This document shows, one piece after another, positions 11,792-23,814 of a stretch of DNA of 64,000 bases (its first letter is position 1; each line of letters begins with the position of its first letter). The position numbers were made by a program, and so were the translations under genes. The notes beneath the pieces were generated by a model. The model searched no databases and was not told where the DNA came from. It saw only the letters and a program-made list of their open reading frames with translations. Origin of the DNA: Xanthostigma xanthostigma (taxonomy: Eukaryota > Arthropoda > Insecta > Raphidioptera > Raphidiidae); assembly GCA_963575645.1 (NCBI GenBank), contig OY754470.1, positions 10,052,501 through 10,116,500 of the forward strand, written 5' to 3'.

Positions 11792-12065
11792 CTGCTGATA
11801 CGTGATGTTCTTCGTGGTGTTCTTCAGCATGACTGCCTGGTTTGACAAGCAATGCGTTGGTAGCAATATGTTTTCCAAGTGACGTGATAGCATCTCCTTT
11901 AGTGCTGATAATTTTACCCTTTGTGCTGATGATTTGTCCACCACCTTTGATCAGTTGACCTTTGATGGCTATTGTTCCACCAGTAATAGCTTTGACGGCT
12001 TGGAACAGGGTGTTGATAATTGATTTCTTCAAACTCAACCAGTCGAATGACTTCTGGTCGTAAGT
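11792..12065 (-). CDS. Secreted low-complexity protein, exon 3 (heptad-repeat core)
   Basis: Encodes residues 109-199. After a TYDQKSFDWL lead and an amphipathic KKSIINTLFQAVKA stretch come six seven-residue repeats (139-180). Glycine sits at residues 144, 151, 158, 165 and 172, Ile/Leu fill the apolar positions, and Lys is frequent; two adjacent repeats read IISTKGK and IISTKGD. The exon then turns His/Glu-rich (HAEEHHEEHH). This is the most ordered part of the protein and probably the conserved domain of its family. The acceptor is TTTTTTCATTAG and the donor GCAG/GTAATA. I do not know a named domain for it. Confidence 0.85.
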
Positions 12066-12142
12066 CTAATGAAAAAAATTGACCAAAATACAAGTAAGTA
12101 TATTATTTATTAAAAAATAATTTTTTTCACTTTTAAGCTTAC
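12066..12142 (-). other. Intron 2 (77 nt)
   Basis: Short intron with donor CAC/GTAAGC and acceptor TTTTTTTCATTAG, phase 0. It is a typical minimal insect intron. Confidence 0.85.
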
Positions 12143-12460
12143 GTGGGGAACCGCATGTTCATACGGATTGTAGGCGTCGTGTCCATCATGTCCATGTCCT
12201 CCAGAAGATCCAGCTGAGAACTGTGAAATTTTGGACGTGATTCCGTGCGTAATTTTATTTTTAATTGTATTGAAAATATCGAATCCACCAGATCTCTTTA
12301 TTCTTGATGGGTCATCTATTAATACTTCTACGTTATCTTTATTGGCTATTATATCTAATTCTATTTTTTCTGGTTTTTCTGGTGCCTTAGTTGAAGTCGC
12401 TGGAGCAGAGTATGATGAAGTAATTGCTACTGTAGCGATGGTTACTAAAGCAATGAAAGC
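12143..12460 (-). CDS. Secreted low-complexity protein, exon 2 (signal peptide and propeptide)
   Basis: 106 codons, opening directly after a strong acceptor (TTTTTCTTTCAG). With Met-Lys from exon 1 the N terminus reads MKAFIALVTIATVAITSSYS followed by A-P, a textbook signal peptide with likely cleavage after Ala21. Residues 22-54 are Lys/Glu/Asp-rich and end in R-I-K-R (55-58), a furin-type R-X-K-R site before SGGFDIF. The exon ends in a His/Gly stretch (GGHGHDGHDAYNPYEH). Exon length keeps phase 0. The protein should enter the secretory pathway and may be processed to a ~580-residue mature form. Confidence 0.85.
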
Positions 12461-13923
12461 CTGAAAGAAAAATCAAAATATATCTTATTTCCGATACAAT
12501 TATCATATTCAAACTAGGAATAATAAATTTTGACTTCAAAGAAAAAATTTACTTTTAAAACTATTTACGTTTTTAGGACAGAATTGTGTCATTTGACCAC
12601 TTTTACCAGATTAGAATTTTGATTAAGAACGGTTATTATAAACGAGCCTATAGAATGGTATTTCACCGATCTAAACTATTTTCAAGTTTTTTGTGCAATA
12701 ATAATAGTACCTGGTATTAATATTCACATTGATGTAAGTAGAAGAATATGTTGATGATCAACATTCTCGACTGTTATAGGAAATTTTTAGAGAAAGTTTT
12801 TTTCTTAAATACATTGCAACATATATATATCAGATTCATTCTATATTTAAAGGTAAATATCTTTATGTGAATTCAATTGCATTAAAATTACTTTTTAAAC
12901 GTTGTGCAATTATTAAAAACAATATTAAACTCGTACGTGCTCAAGTTCTTTGCCATTGTCAATGTTCATCAGTGACTAAAACAACTTTTCGTGTGCTATT
13001 GTAACGAGAACCAATTTTAACATTTTAATATTTATAGCTAATAATTATAAATTATTAATAATGTTGCAGCTTATTTAAAATATTGATGAAAAGCAATTTG
13101 TATGCTTGTGAAACATTGATCAAATAAACGTAAAAAAAATAAATTCATCGAAATACCGTCTTATTATGAGTTTTAACATCGTATCCGATAACATTTTTTT
13201 TTTTTAATAATTAGAATCAGTTCGGTAGTAGCTGTGTAATTATTAAACAATTAAAAACCCAATAAATGTTGTCAATGTTGAAAAATGTATACAATATAAA
13301 TTATTAGAAATCTGCCATAAACCAAATTTTGTTTTCAAATAAATTGTTGATGTTAATATTCCAAGCTCTAATTTAGATTATAATATGGTAAATGTTGACA
13401 TATAATTTCCATATTGTACGATGAGAAAAAATGATCTTTGAATTTTTTTATACAAATTAACGAATATTAAGCAGTTAAAAGTGTAACACTCCCGCGTTCA
13501 TTAGGTTATGGAGCAGCGTGCAACGATGCTAAGTCATTGTTTAAAGCCAATGTTTGCATTCCATTGTTTTTAATCACAACACGCGACGAACTAACTGATT
13601 CCACACTCTGTGAGTAAATTCGTGCCTAATTAATAATATTCTCAACATTTTCTGTTAGAAATATTAGTACAGAAATACATTTTAAAAGTAAAAGTAAGAA
13701 AATAATATGTTTGCGACATAATCATGCTTGATGAACTGTACTAATTAATATCTATATTTTATGCCACTCTTGAAGAAAATTTTCGCGAAATGATTTTATT
13801 GAAATTGTTAAATAGATTGGACTATTGTTTTATTGATTACAAAAAACGATTTTCTCAGTTTAGTATCTTTGAATCTATACGTTACTTGTAAGTTAAAAGT
13901 GGCTTCCATCACTTTTTCAATAA

Positions 13924-13950
13924 ATAATAATAATAATAATAATAATAATT
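13924..13950. repeat. (TAA)n microsatellite
   Basis: About nine AAT/TAA units in intron 1. A smaller run of the same kind lies at 17,447-17,467. Confidence 0.9.
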
Positions 13951-14420
13951 TTATTTCCAACAGACCTCGAAGGATGCTTGGATAGTCAAAAAATACATAA
14001 TATAGTTACAATTTATAAAAAGAAATCGCTAGTTTTATAAATAAAATAGATATGATCAACTTGTTATTTTACATAAGATAATAATGATTAGTCCTTTTTT
14101 GATTTCTGTGTAATCACGTCAAACCTTAGAATTCCAACCGGGAACAATGGGAAAATATGTGCCATTGATACTAAAGTATTTAGTTAACAAAAAATCAAAA
14201 TCTGATATCGTGACTTTTGTAGCGTTAATTGTGCTCATATTGAATGACTACAAAAAAGATTTCGTTAGTTTTTCTATTAAATATTTTCACAAAATCATTT
14301 TTCAACATTTCGCTTTTTTGAAATTTTATGGAAATAGACTAAAATTCAGTAATTGAAAAAAGTTCTAATTTTTTATCTAAAACAAAAGATGCCACTGGCC
14401 GATATGGCTTACAATCTTTA

Positions 14421-14645
14421 TAATATTATTATAAAGATATTAATTTTGTAAGTTTGGATGTAGGAGGTAATCGCCGAAATTACTTATCCGATTTCAAAAA
14501 TGTTTTTACCAATATTTAGACTGGACCTTAAGAATGGATAATATATTATCGCGTTAAAATAAAAGCACTTTTGTTGGAGACCAATTTTGTAACGTAAGTT
14601 GATGAAAAAACGGTAGCAATTTACAAAGCCGGTCCGGGTGGCTAG
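14421..14645 (+). mobile_element. Helitron, ataaag/aagtttg family, diverged 5' end
   Basis: Starts near ataatattattataaag, continues through taagtttggatgtaggaggtaat and ends gtccgggtggCTAG followed by T. It shares its body with copies at 23,815, 44,350 and 61,676. Confidence 0.65.
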
Positions 14646-16124
14646 TATTTAATAATTATGTAAATCTGAGGCATCAAAAAACCGGCGGTATTTTTCTGAT
14701 TTCTATTTCCTGTCCACGACCGAGTGCATTATTGTTATTTCAAATACATAATATGTGAATGTAAAAAATAGATATTACTTTTACTGCTTTATATTGTCTA
14801 CCATCATATTATATCTAAAAAAATTATACACACAAATATGTCAACTAACAGAAGTTACCTAATAAAAATACAAATAGGTACCTATTTTTTTATTGTACAA
14901 CTAACAATTTTAAATGCGACAATTCTACGATAAACATCTGAAGTTTTCGCTAATTTCATGAGTTGTTGAATTATATAATACTGCAATTTATTTTTTTTCT
15001 TGCTGCCAACTAAACTTGCCAGGTTGCGCTAAATTAGAGCACATTGTCGCTAGAATTGCAATTTCAATGATTCGGAAAGTTGTCTTTCCACTTAAGAAAT
15101 CTATGCTGTTAAACTTGTTTCGTTACTATGAAAGGAATTAAAAGCAGACATATTTTTAAATTATTGCCAATTTACGTTGTTTAATTTTTTTGCTATTCTT
15201 GTATTTTATATTTATGAATTCAATTTGCTCAAATCACACAGTCCAAACTCTGATCGTACACAAGTCTACCGGGCAACACAACTGAAATTTTATTATTGAA
15301 TTTAACTTAAATCATGTTATAATTATATTTCTTGCTGCCAGTATCTCGATTACGGCTTAACATTACTTGATGAAATCAATCCAGATTATAGATAAGTATC
15401 AATCGTTTAGAATTATCATCGTCTGTCTTCCAATTTTTTCTGCATGCCCGGCAGACCTGATATTGAACATTTATTCAAGAGAGACATCTTCCTGTGATAT
15501 TCAATAATAATTGTAAATAATTGATACTTCTTTGGAACCTGTATTTTTATCAAAAAGTGTATTCGAGGCACAACAAAAAACGTTTAAAAAATAGTCTGCT
15601 TTTGATTTGATTATCTGCTAAATTCGAAAATAAAATTTTAGTGTAATTATCCAGGAGACTCTTGTAAGGTCAATGCACGAACTAACAGTTTTTATGAATC
15701 TAAAAAGTTCTTCTATTGATTTTAATCTCTCAAAAATTTTTATTAAGTAGAACCTTTCAACCTTGATAGTAATAATATTTTTCATTACTTAATTGTTGAT
15801 TAAATATTAACATATATTATTACTCGTACACTATGCACTAAGCATTTTTTAGAAAGTATTTTTTTTTCATTTTAGTAACAATAACTGCAATAATCATAAT
15901 GCAATCATTCATAAATATTTTTAGTTATATTGAAACATGTGAATATTTAACGAAGATTTTAAAAAAGTTCTCAACTAATTAATTTCCCATGAAAAAAATC
16001 ACATATTAACAAATAATTAGTAGTTGACTTATTAAATTAAGAAGTACATTTTTTCTGTTACTCAATGTGTTGATGAAGTTGGTTATAGAAATAATCTGTA
16101 AAAATATTATAAATTTATTTATGA

Positions 16125-16754
16125 CTAGCGGTCCCGCCCGGTTTCACCCGGGTGCAAAAGAATGAATGGGGAAGGAAGGGACATGAGTACACACATTCAT
16201 CTTAGTTTACCGAGATGAATGTTGTGTCCAAATTTCATGATGATGATCGGAGTTACCGTTCAAAAGTTTTTGTCGATAGAGCAGTATTTAAACTTTTTTT
16301 AACTAATAATTTTTTTTAAATGAATTAAATAAAATTAAAATAAATTTAAATGTAAGCCTTAGAAGAAAGCAATGTAAAAAATAAAAAAAAAAAAATAAAA
16401 ATATTTTCACCCAACGTGGGGCTCGAACCCGCAACCCTGATATTGACAGTCGCATGCGCTACCGATTGATCTACCCGAGGTTGTGTTCTTTCATCACTAA
16501 TATGGTATATCTAGTTAGTGCATTTCACATGAATAGAAGCTTATTTTTGAAATACTTTTTGCAACATTTTTCATTAAAGCTCCGCTCCTAATGGTCGTAG
16601 CGTAATATTATATAGCCTATAGCCTTCCTCGGTAAATGTGCTATCCAACAAAAAAAAATGTATTCAATTTGAACCAGTAGTTCCTGAGATTAGCGCGTTC
16701 AAACAAACAAACACACAAACAAACAAACTCTTCAGCTTTATATATTAGTATAGA
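16125..16754 (-). mobile_element. Helitron carrying a tRNA-Lys-like segment (full length)
   Basis: Minus-strand ends are TCTATACTAATATATAAAGC and ...gggaccgCTAG, flanked by host A and T. The palindrome CACCCGGGTG lies about 10 bp inside the 3' end, as Helitron 3' hairpins do. A tRNA-like block is embedded at 16,408-16,480. Its best relative in the window is 57,905-58,521, with partial relatives at 40,779, 49,505 and 56,486. No protein-coding capacity. Confidence 0.8.
16408..16480 (-). repeat. tRNA-Lys-derived pseudo-tRNA inside Helitron
   Basis: On the minus strand the block has an A box-like TAGATCAATCGGTAG, a B box GGGTTCGAGCCCC and an acceptor end CACGTTGGGTG matching tRNA-Lys. The anticodon triplet is GTC, and the anticodon stem does not pair well, so it is not a working tRNA gene. 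The remaining A and B boxes could still bind RNA polymerase III factors. Confidence 0.75.
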
Positions 16755-18656
16755 TATAGATTTTTGTAATAGTGCAGGGACATTTTATTAATAAACAGGA
16801 TAAAAATTTGTCTTTAATTTAAAACGTAAATTTTAAATCATGCTAAGTCTTAGTATTAACATAATGATGCTTTAAAAACATTTTCAATTTCAGTTATTTC
16901 CCTTTAATATCTAATTCTTTTAAATGTGTCTCTGTGTAATTTTAAGTGCTAGCTAATAAAAATAACATATCCGTCAGGGTCTATTATATTAAATTTTATC
17001 GCATTCAGGTTGATGCTCTCTAAAGCATATTGTTTTATGCATTTATCAATAAGTTACATATATTATTATTTTGATTTATGAACAATAAATTGGATTATAT
17101 AGTGTCATCTCTTCAATCAGACCTTCAATTAAATATAAAATTTGCGACTGTTGATACGAGAAAGTGATGCAAATACATGCATTTTAGGTATGAAATTGTG
17201 ACAGCACTATATTATTATAGCTTTGATTTTTTACATGACTGTAGAAGAGAGCACAGTATTAAACATGTTTATCTCAGTTGAGTCGTTGCAATGTAGAGCA
17301 GCAATATTATTTAAATAATAAAACACAATTTAAAGATGTACAAAAACGGAATTTACACTCAGAGTAAAAAAAACTACCTCTAAGCTATTTTAAAATCAAT
17401 TTAAGATCCGAAACTGTTTTTATTGCCGTTAAATTGTTTAATGTTTTATAATAATAATAATAATAAAAAAATCGACTTTACTTAGGGTCATGAGTAGCCA
17501 AAGCCGTTTCAACATGCCCTCTCTGATAAAATATACAAAAAGATATACAAAATATGAGATATTTATCTTGACATAAAATTATTAAAGCTGTAGCCGCCAA
17601 AACATAAAAATTAAAAACCTAAAAAAGTGGGTTAAAAATATTTATCGTTTTCCAGCAGCATTTCTTTATATACATTTATTTAAAAACTGTTTTTTATTTT
17701 TGATGCCTCTTTTACTGCTTGGCAGTTTATTCGAATGTTTTAGTCCCTCAACTAAAAATGATGTCGATCCAAGAGCTGAATGACAAGATGGAATAACCAA
17801 ATCTAAGTCATTGCTGATCTGATTATTATGATACTCTGTAAGATAGCTGAATTGCTCATATAAGTACTCAGGCTTTGTTTTATGTAATATAGAATGCATC
17901 AGACCCAGCATATATGGGTTTTGCCCAGAACTAATTTCTTGGTAGTACTTTCTGTTAGTGTAATAATGAAATTAAAAATGACTTGTTATACCAAAGAGAG
18001 TAAGTTTAAATTTGTATTTCCTGACAACAAAATTTACACATTCTCGATATATTTGACTATTGAAAGCAATAAGTGAAATTTTGATACATGCAAAAACTAT
18101 AAAATTGTTATCTATCTGATTCAAAAGTTGAATGATTCCTTTGCTGACAGCAGGATAAAATTTTTAATTTGTTTAATTTATTGCTTTGAATGTTTAAGCC
18201 TTAAGTGAAAAATAAAAGAGAGTAGAATGAATGGTTTTAAGTTCAAGCCAACCAAAAGTTCGGACGGGCAATGGCTAAACTGATTTTGATGAAATTAACT
18301 GACACCTAATTTTTCATATAGGTACTCGTCAAGTATTTTTTAAAGTTCCTCTCAAAAACGGCAACAACCTGAACGAAGTTTTAAAAAGCACATTTATGTT
18401 ACTATCAATGATCTTTTATTTTTATCAATAAAAATTGTAAAAATGTAAGCAAAGGCGTGTAGAGTATCTTTTTTTCGGTAGATCAAAAAAATCACGAACA
18501 ATACTTTCACTTGGTCAGGTGGTTCAGTTTTATGACCTTGCGACCTTTGCGTGGGAATGGGAGATGAATAAGTATAAAATACTTTGTAGTTGAAGCCACA
18601 GATTTGTTTATGAATTTTTTCATTAAATGAATTTACCTTTAATTTTGTATAGAAAA

Positions 18657-18908
18657 CTAGCAGCCCAGTTGATTTCGCCTGAATTTTTAGATTGTAATTA
18701 TTTGTTTTTTCTTTGAAAAATTAAAAAAAAATATTTTATAAAATTTGGGCTGAAAATTAAAAAAAAATTCTGGACCTCAATAACAGCGCCACCTACCAGG
18801 TTCAACTAAAAACCATCCAAGTGATCCTATAAGTTCAAAAAAAAATCGGTCAAGCCATTTAGAAGGAGAAGAATTACGAACACGCTCTACCGGAATTTTA
18901 TTTATAGT
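18657..18908 (-). mobile_element. Degraded Helitron
   Basis: The 3' end CTAG (with host T) lies at 18,657-18,660 on the minus strand, with the Helitron-type body phrase 'aatcggtcaagccattt' and a TA-rich start near 18,905. No clear 5' TC was found. Confidence 0.5.
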
Positions 18909-19982
18909 TTCTTCTCCCGAAAGGAATATGAGCTATTACCAGAGATATATTAAATATCTCTGGCTATTACCGGTCATAATAAAAATATAGAGTAGATAAG
19001 GTATTTTATACACTGTGTTGACAAAATCAGGCAATAATAATCAAATACATTCTGAATTTCATATAAAAATCTTACGCTTTTTTAGAAAATTATTGAAATT
19101 TTACAGTCATCCAAAGTGTCAAAAGTGACATTTGTTTAGCAATAATCGTGGCATTTAAAATGTATGAAAAATAACAATTTTTCCGCCATTATTCACAATT
19201 TTCACGCAAAATGGTTCGCTTGACGTACCGTACAAAATTTGGTCGTAAATTTTCAAGTGACGAATAAATGTAAATATACTCTTATGTCAAAATAGTCATG
19301 GTACACTAATTTAAATTATAACTTAGTTTAGTCGTAGATGCACTGGCGACATATATGGAGAAAGTTTTTTAGGTAGATGTGTGCGTTTTTCCTCCATAAA
19401 TAAATATGCACATATTTATAAATTACGAATATACATATACAAATTGTGACACATAAACCCAAAAACTTGTGACGACTTAATATTTTAATTATTATTTTTC
19501 ACGCTAAATAATCAGGTGACAACTTCACAGATTTTCATGTATGTCTTATGATGATCAAGACAACCATTTAGTCGAATCACGTAAATTTCTTTCTATTAAA
19601 TTAGTAGTCTTCAACTTATGTTTTGTGGAAAGGTTCCGCGAAATAATTTTAAGACTTCCGGAAAGAAAATGTCTCTTTCAAAAAAGATACTGTTTTTAAC
19701 TGTGAAAGTTTCCAAAAAGGTGATTTTATTTTAAAGAATTCTAGAGTTGAAAATTATTTAAGTCAAAAGTCACGCAAAGAAACTCAAATTTTAGTGAGGC
19801 CCAAAAAATGAAATTATAAACTGGAATTGTTTGTCTCAACAAAAAAAATTAAACCCCCAACACTAAACAGTATTAGCCACGGAAAGTTTTAACATTTCAA
19901 TTAATTTAAAATCATTTTTCGAGCGATAATAGTAATACTTCTATTAGTGTTAGTACAAATAATATGTTCAATAAATATTTCT

Positions 19983-20025
19983 TGAAGAGTTCTAATCAGA
20001 CGTTAATCAAATATTTGAATAAATA
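19983..20025 (-). repeat. Flank fragment of the 48.9/59.3 kb hairpin family
   Basis: ttgaagagttctaatcagac...gttaatcaaatatttg is the reverse complement of the leader found at 48,860-48,895 and 59,260-59,297. The hairpin core itself is missing here. Confidence 0.6.
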
Positions 20026-20884
20026 ATATGTTATATACAACAAAAATAATGTGTCCAAATATCCGACATCAGTCATATTTTTTGACTATAAATTTTCAAA
20101 ACATGCTAATTGCCTCAGTTGTCAAACGTCTATAATCCACAATCATTATATTTTCAATTATAAGTTGCAATTCACTTTTCTAAATTATTATCCTATATGT
20201 ATCATTTTTTTATGAATGAAATGATTTTTCATTCATAAAAATATGCAGATATATAAATGAAGTAAATCAATATTATGGCATGATTTCAGTATTCATTTAT
20301 GCTACACGGTGTGTATTGAAATATTTATTTTATTAAAAATTTGTACTTTATCTACACATTATTTATTGCAATAATTAAGTGATCATGAAATTGTTTCAGG
20401 GCTAGAAACCAGTTTCGATAAATGCAGTAATTTTTTCTTAAAAGTGATAGTGAAAAAGACCTACTTTCATATTCTGAGATTAAAATCATCAGCGTATGTA
20501 TATCTATATATTGATTAGCGTGTGCATCAAACATTAAAATATATTTCCGATTTTTTTTGTAACGTCATTAAGTTATTAGTTCAGATTTATAATGGAAAAG
20601 TTAAGAACTGTAGTTTTGTAAACGTTGATTGAATTAATTTAGGTAGATGTTAATATGTTTAAAAAATCGGTATTGAAGAGAAACATTGAATGAGTTTCGT
20701 TTTCGTATGAAATTCTTTCATAGACATCTCTGCCCTTTGTCTTTTTTTATCCCCGAGTTGTATTTCAAAAGTAATTAAATGTAGAGAACCCGCAGTTTTA
20801 ACGCCGATTCTTAATCAAAAGAAGCAATTTTTATACTACTTAATTTTGCTAGACGCTTCTCGGCTTATAATATTTTACAAACCC

Positions 20885-21060
20885 TCCTTCATTCGCCCAT
20901 TGCTATTAATTAAGTTGACGTTTAAAAATGTAGAAAATATCGGGAAGTGTGGTAAATGGAAAATGGTAACGGTGCGAATGGCGTCTGTTATGACATAAAG
21001 TCGACACACAGACGTTAAACGCATTGTTACTATTATATTTTACAAACCCGAGATTGGTAA
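20885..21060 (-). repeat. Dispersed repeat, opposite orientation to 45,020-45,170
   Basis: Shares tggtaaatggaaaatggtaa, cgaatggcgtctgttatgac and the gacgttaaacgcat word with 45,020-45,170 on the other strand. Neither copy has clear ends. Confidence 0.65.
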
Positions 21061-21438
21061 AGATATAGCCGATGACAAATTTACTTTTATTAAAAAAGAA
21101 ACGTGATAGTAATTTAAATAAACAATAGAATAATGTCAAAATGTAAATGTAGTCAATAAAATAATTAGTATTTTAAATTATCATCTTGAACATTAATTAC
21201 TAATTAGATGTGTAGAATAAGAAATATTTTTATAAAACCAAAACTGTAATTTCGAATAATGAGAGCAGACACGCCGTTTTTAAGTGAGAGTTTTAAGCAA
21301 GAAATAACAGAAAGTAAACACACTCGAGTTCATAATATCGACGGCTGGCCGTGACATTAGCGGCCTTGTAAAAGAAATTACACTCTCATTTGTTTTGCAT
21401 GCACTACGGCAAGTTTTATTTCATATCTAATTAGATAT

Positions 21439-22223
21439 TATAGCTAAGAGCCAGCGACAGGTTTTTCTTACCAATTTCCTTATGGCTCAATGACTCGTAA
21501 AATGCTCTAGACAGTTGTACTATGTAGCATCGTGACTGTCAGCTGCGGAACTATCGGTGGAATAGACAACTGAAGCCTCTCACGCACCGTAAAAAAGATA
21601 ATATATTTTATCATTACCTATCGATTGACAATTTGTCAAACGATAGTTATTAATGATCTTTTATAAAAATAAACGTCAGCTGGCTGTACGATGGTGGATG
21701 TTACGTCAGCTGATCATACGAACTTGACGAAATGAAACTTTGTCAAAAGATATTTTTTATAATATTTAAAATAAATAAAATCGTCAGCTTTTCTGTATCA
21801 GCTAACAATCTTTCCCCCAATATACAACCAACTGACGATTTTATTTATTTTAAATATTATAAAAACTATCTTTTGACAAAGTTTCATGTGAAAGGGAATG
21901 ACTGAATTCATATTTCATTTCGTCAAGTTCGTATGATCAGCTGACGTGTAACATCCACCAACGTACAGCCAGCTGATGTTTATTTTTTATAAAAGATCAT
22001 TAATAACTATCGTTTGACAAATTGTCAATCGATAGGTTATGATAAAATATATTATCTTTTGTACGGTGCGTGGGAGGCTTCAGTTGTCTATTCCACTGAT
22101 ACTGGCGCAGCTGATGGCCAGGATGCTATATGGTACTACTGTCTGGACTTCTAGAGCATTTTACGAGTCATTCAGCCGTAAGGAAATAGACGACCTAAAT
22201 ATGTCGCTGGCTCCTAGCCTATT
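21439..22223. mobile_element. Foldback element with ~370-bp arms
   Basis: Two long complementary arms (about 21,439-21,790 and 21,815-22,223) surround a short unpaired centre. The arms contain tagctaagagccagcgac, the palindrome gacaatttgtc, gtcagctgatcatacgaac and a 3' partner for each. Divergence between arms is a few percent with small indels. No transposase ORF is present; a short open frame in the right arm is only a by-product. It lies in proposed intron 1, where it would form a giant hairpin in the pre-mRNA. Confidence 0.75.
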
Positions 22224-23204
22224 AATGCAGATATGGTTACCTACTTAGAGAAGTCTAATGGCATAACGTCCATAAGTCACTTGATTAAAATTTAACTTAA
22301 AATTTTCGCTTTCAAAAATCGGACATTTTGGAGTCAATCTGCCAAATTTTTAAAAAATTGCAAAAAGCTTATCTTTAATTAAGTGATCAAGCTTATGTTA
22401 TTGAAATCAGTGACAGACGCAAAAAGAAAGACCTGTGTCGCAAGGACCGCAAATTGACAAAAAACACTTTTTTTTAAAGAATGGTCTCAAAGACAGGGGT
22501 GATCAAATACTACTTAAACCGCTGTCGATTGAGTTTAAAGCTTCGATAATAATGATATAGCTGTTGATGTATAATAATTTGCCTTTGATCTATTATTATG
22601 AATGCATGCACACTGAACAGGTTACTGTCCTAACCGCTCGTTGCAGTTACTTGTGTGTGCAATTTTAATGATAACGAAAAAAACCTTTGAAATATATGAT
22701 GACTTTATTGGAAATTATGAGAATTTGTTTGAATGGTGTAACCGGTTAATGTATTATTGTTAACTTAACAAGTATTTTTTAACAAATAGCTTTATTTCAA
22801 ATTTTTGAGTTTTATAAAAAATCTTTATAAAACAATCTCGAAATATTTAAATAAGAAAAGTGTCTGGCAAAAATTACTCATTAGAAATTTAACATCATCA
22901 GTGAGACAAAAGAAGGTGTGTCCATTTAAAAAAAATGAAGCTTCAAAAATATTTTTCTACGTTTCTCCCCGCGATTGTAGAATAACTATTCATCTACCTA
23001 TTGCAAATAATATAAATGAACCGGCATTTGTAAATCAATAACTTAATTCACTGCCCTTTTAGGTTTTCCAAATTATTTTGGTGATCAAAACCAAACCAAT
23101 ACGTTTCTCTAATATACGTTTATCAAAAACCGGCAAAACCAAAATTTTGAAAATATTATCAAAGTCACAATTTTTCACTTCGTAACTAAGAATACAAATC
23201 TCAC

Positions 23205-23483
23205 CTTCATTTTAATAATTATTTGTATTTTTAAAGTCTTTGCACCAAAATAACAACACTACACTTTTTTTAAAGGATAATCCAGTATAAGCTATTGTTA
23301 TCGTCCCGATAGTCGTCTGTCTTCGATTGTCGAGTTGCAAGAAGACACTACTACTGTGACTAGATAAAGTTCATCACATATGAATTCACGGCGAGTTAAC
23401 TTTCCAAAACGCGGTTTCACTCTCACTGTAGACACTGTATTCTTCACGAGACTGTCTTTTGTTTGTGTATATCGTACTAAACT
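23205..23483 (-). CDS. Proposed exon 1 of the secreted-protein gene (5' leader plus Met-Lys)
   Basis: At 23,205-23,210 the minus strand reads ATGAAG directly followed by GTGAGATT, a near-consensus donor in phase 0. This is exactly what exon 2 needs to complete a signal peptide (MK + AFIALVTIATVA). The leader upstream has a TATA-like box at 23,493-23,500 and an arthropod initiator TCAGT at 23,481-23,485. Two tiny upstream ORFs (ATG-TGA and a four-codon frame) occur in the leader. Met-Lys mini-exons and long first introns are common in insect secreted-protein genes. Only the two codons at the end are coding; the leader start is inferred. Confidence 0.6.
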
Positions 23484-23510
23484 GACCCACATCTTTTATA
23501 GTTATATTCC
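23481..23510 (-). promoter_or_regulatory. Putative core promoter (TATA and initiator)
   Basis: TATAAAAG at 23,493-23,500 and a second TATAAC at 23,501-23,506 precede the initiator TCAGT at 23,481-23,485. The first box is only 17 nt from the initiator A and the second 23 nt, both closer than the usual ~30 nt, so the exact start is uncertain. Confidence 0.4.
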
Positions 23511-23814
23511 TTGCTTCGAATCCCCTCTTTGGATATTGATATTACATGAGAAAATACAGGAACCCCTACTCACATGTACAAAAAAAAAAACAATACATGC
23601 AACGCATCAAAACTATAACGAATTTGCATAATAAATTCCAATGTTAGATAATATCAATTTAATAATTCATTAATATTACAATTAGTTTAATAATCTGCTA
23701 ATAACAAAGCAATCAGTCCAGTTTAGAGCATGCAATTAATTTATTAAACGTATAATTAATCACACTTTGAATTAAAATAAAAGCTCGGCTTGCAGGACAA
23801 AGTCCTGCCGACAA

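Larger units (their letters stand above)
12461..23204 (-). other. Proposed intron 1 (about 10.7 kb)
   Basis: Runs from the proposed donor AAG/GTGAGA at 23,204 to the exon 2 acceptor at 12,461. It contains two Helitrons, a degraded third, a repeat shared with 45.0 kb, a hairpin-family flank at 19.98 kb and the 21.4-22.2 kb foldback. Between them (12,470-14,420, 16,760-18,650 and 18,910-20,880) I see only AT-rich DNA and microsatellites. Its extent depends on exon 1 being right. Confidence 0.55.

Noticed and set aside
12231-12464. Plus-strand 77-codon frame opposite exon 2
   Set aside because: It is the complement of a well-supported exon with splice sites at both ends.
12910-12975. Alternative first exon giving MNIDNGKELEH joined to exon 2
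   Set aside because: The donor (CAC/GTACGA) is weaker, there is no promoter-like sequence nearby, and the charged start would spoil the signal peptide that Met-Lys gives.
16408-16480. Functional tRNA gene
   Set aside because: Anticodon stem mispairs, the anticodon is not Lys, and the block lies inside repeated Helitrons.
21879-22248. Open frame in the right foldback arm (69 codons)
   Set aside because: The left arm does not preserve it, so it is incidental to the inverted repeat.
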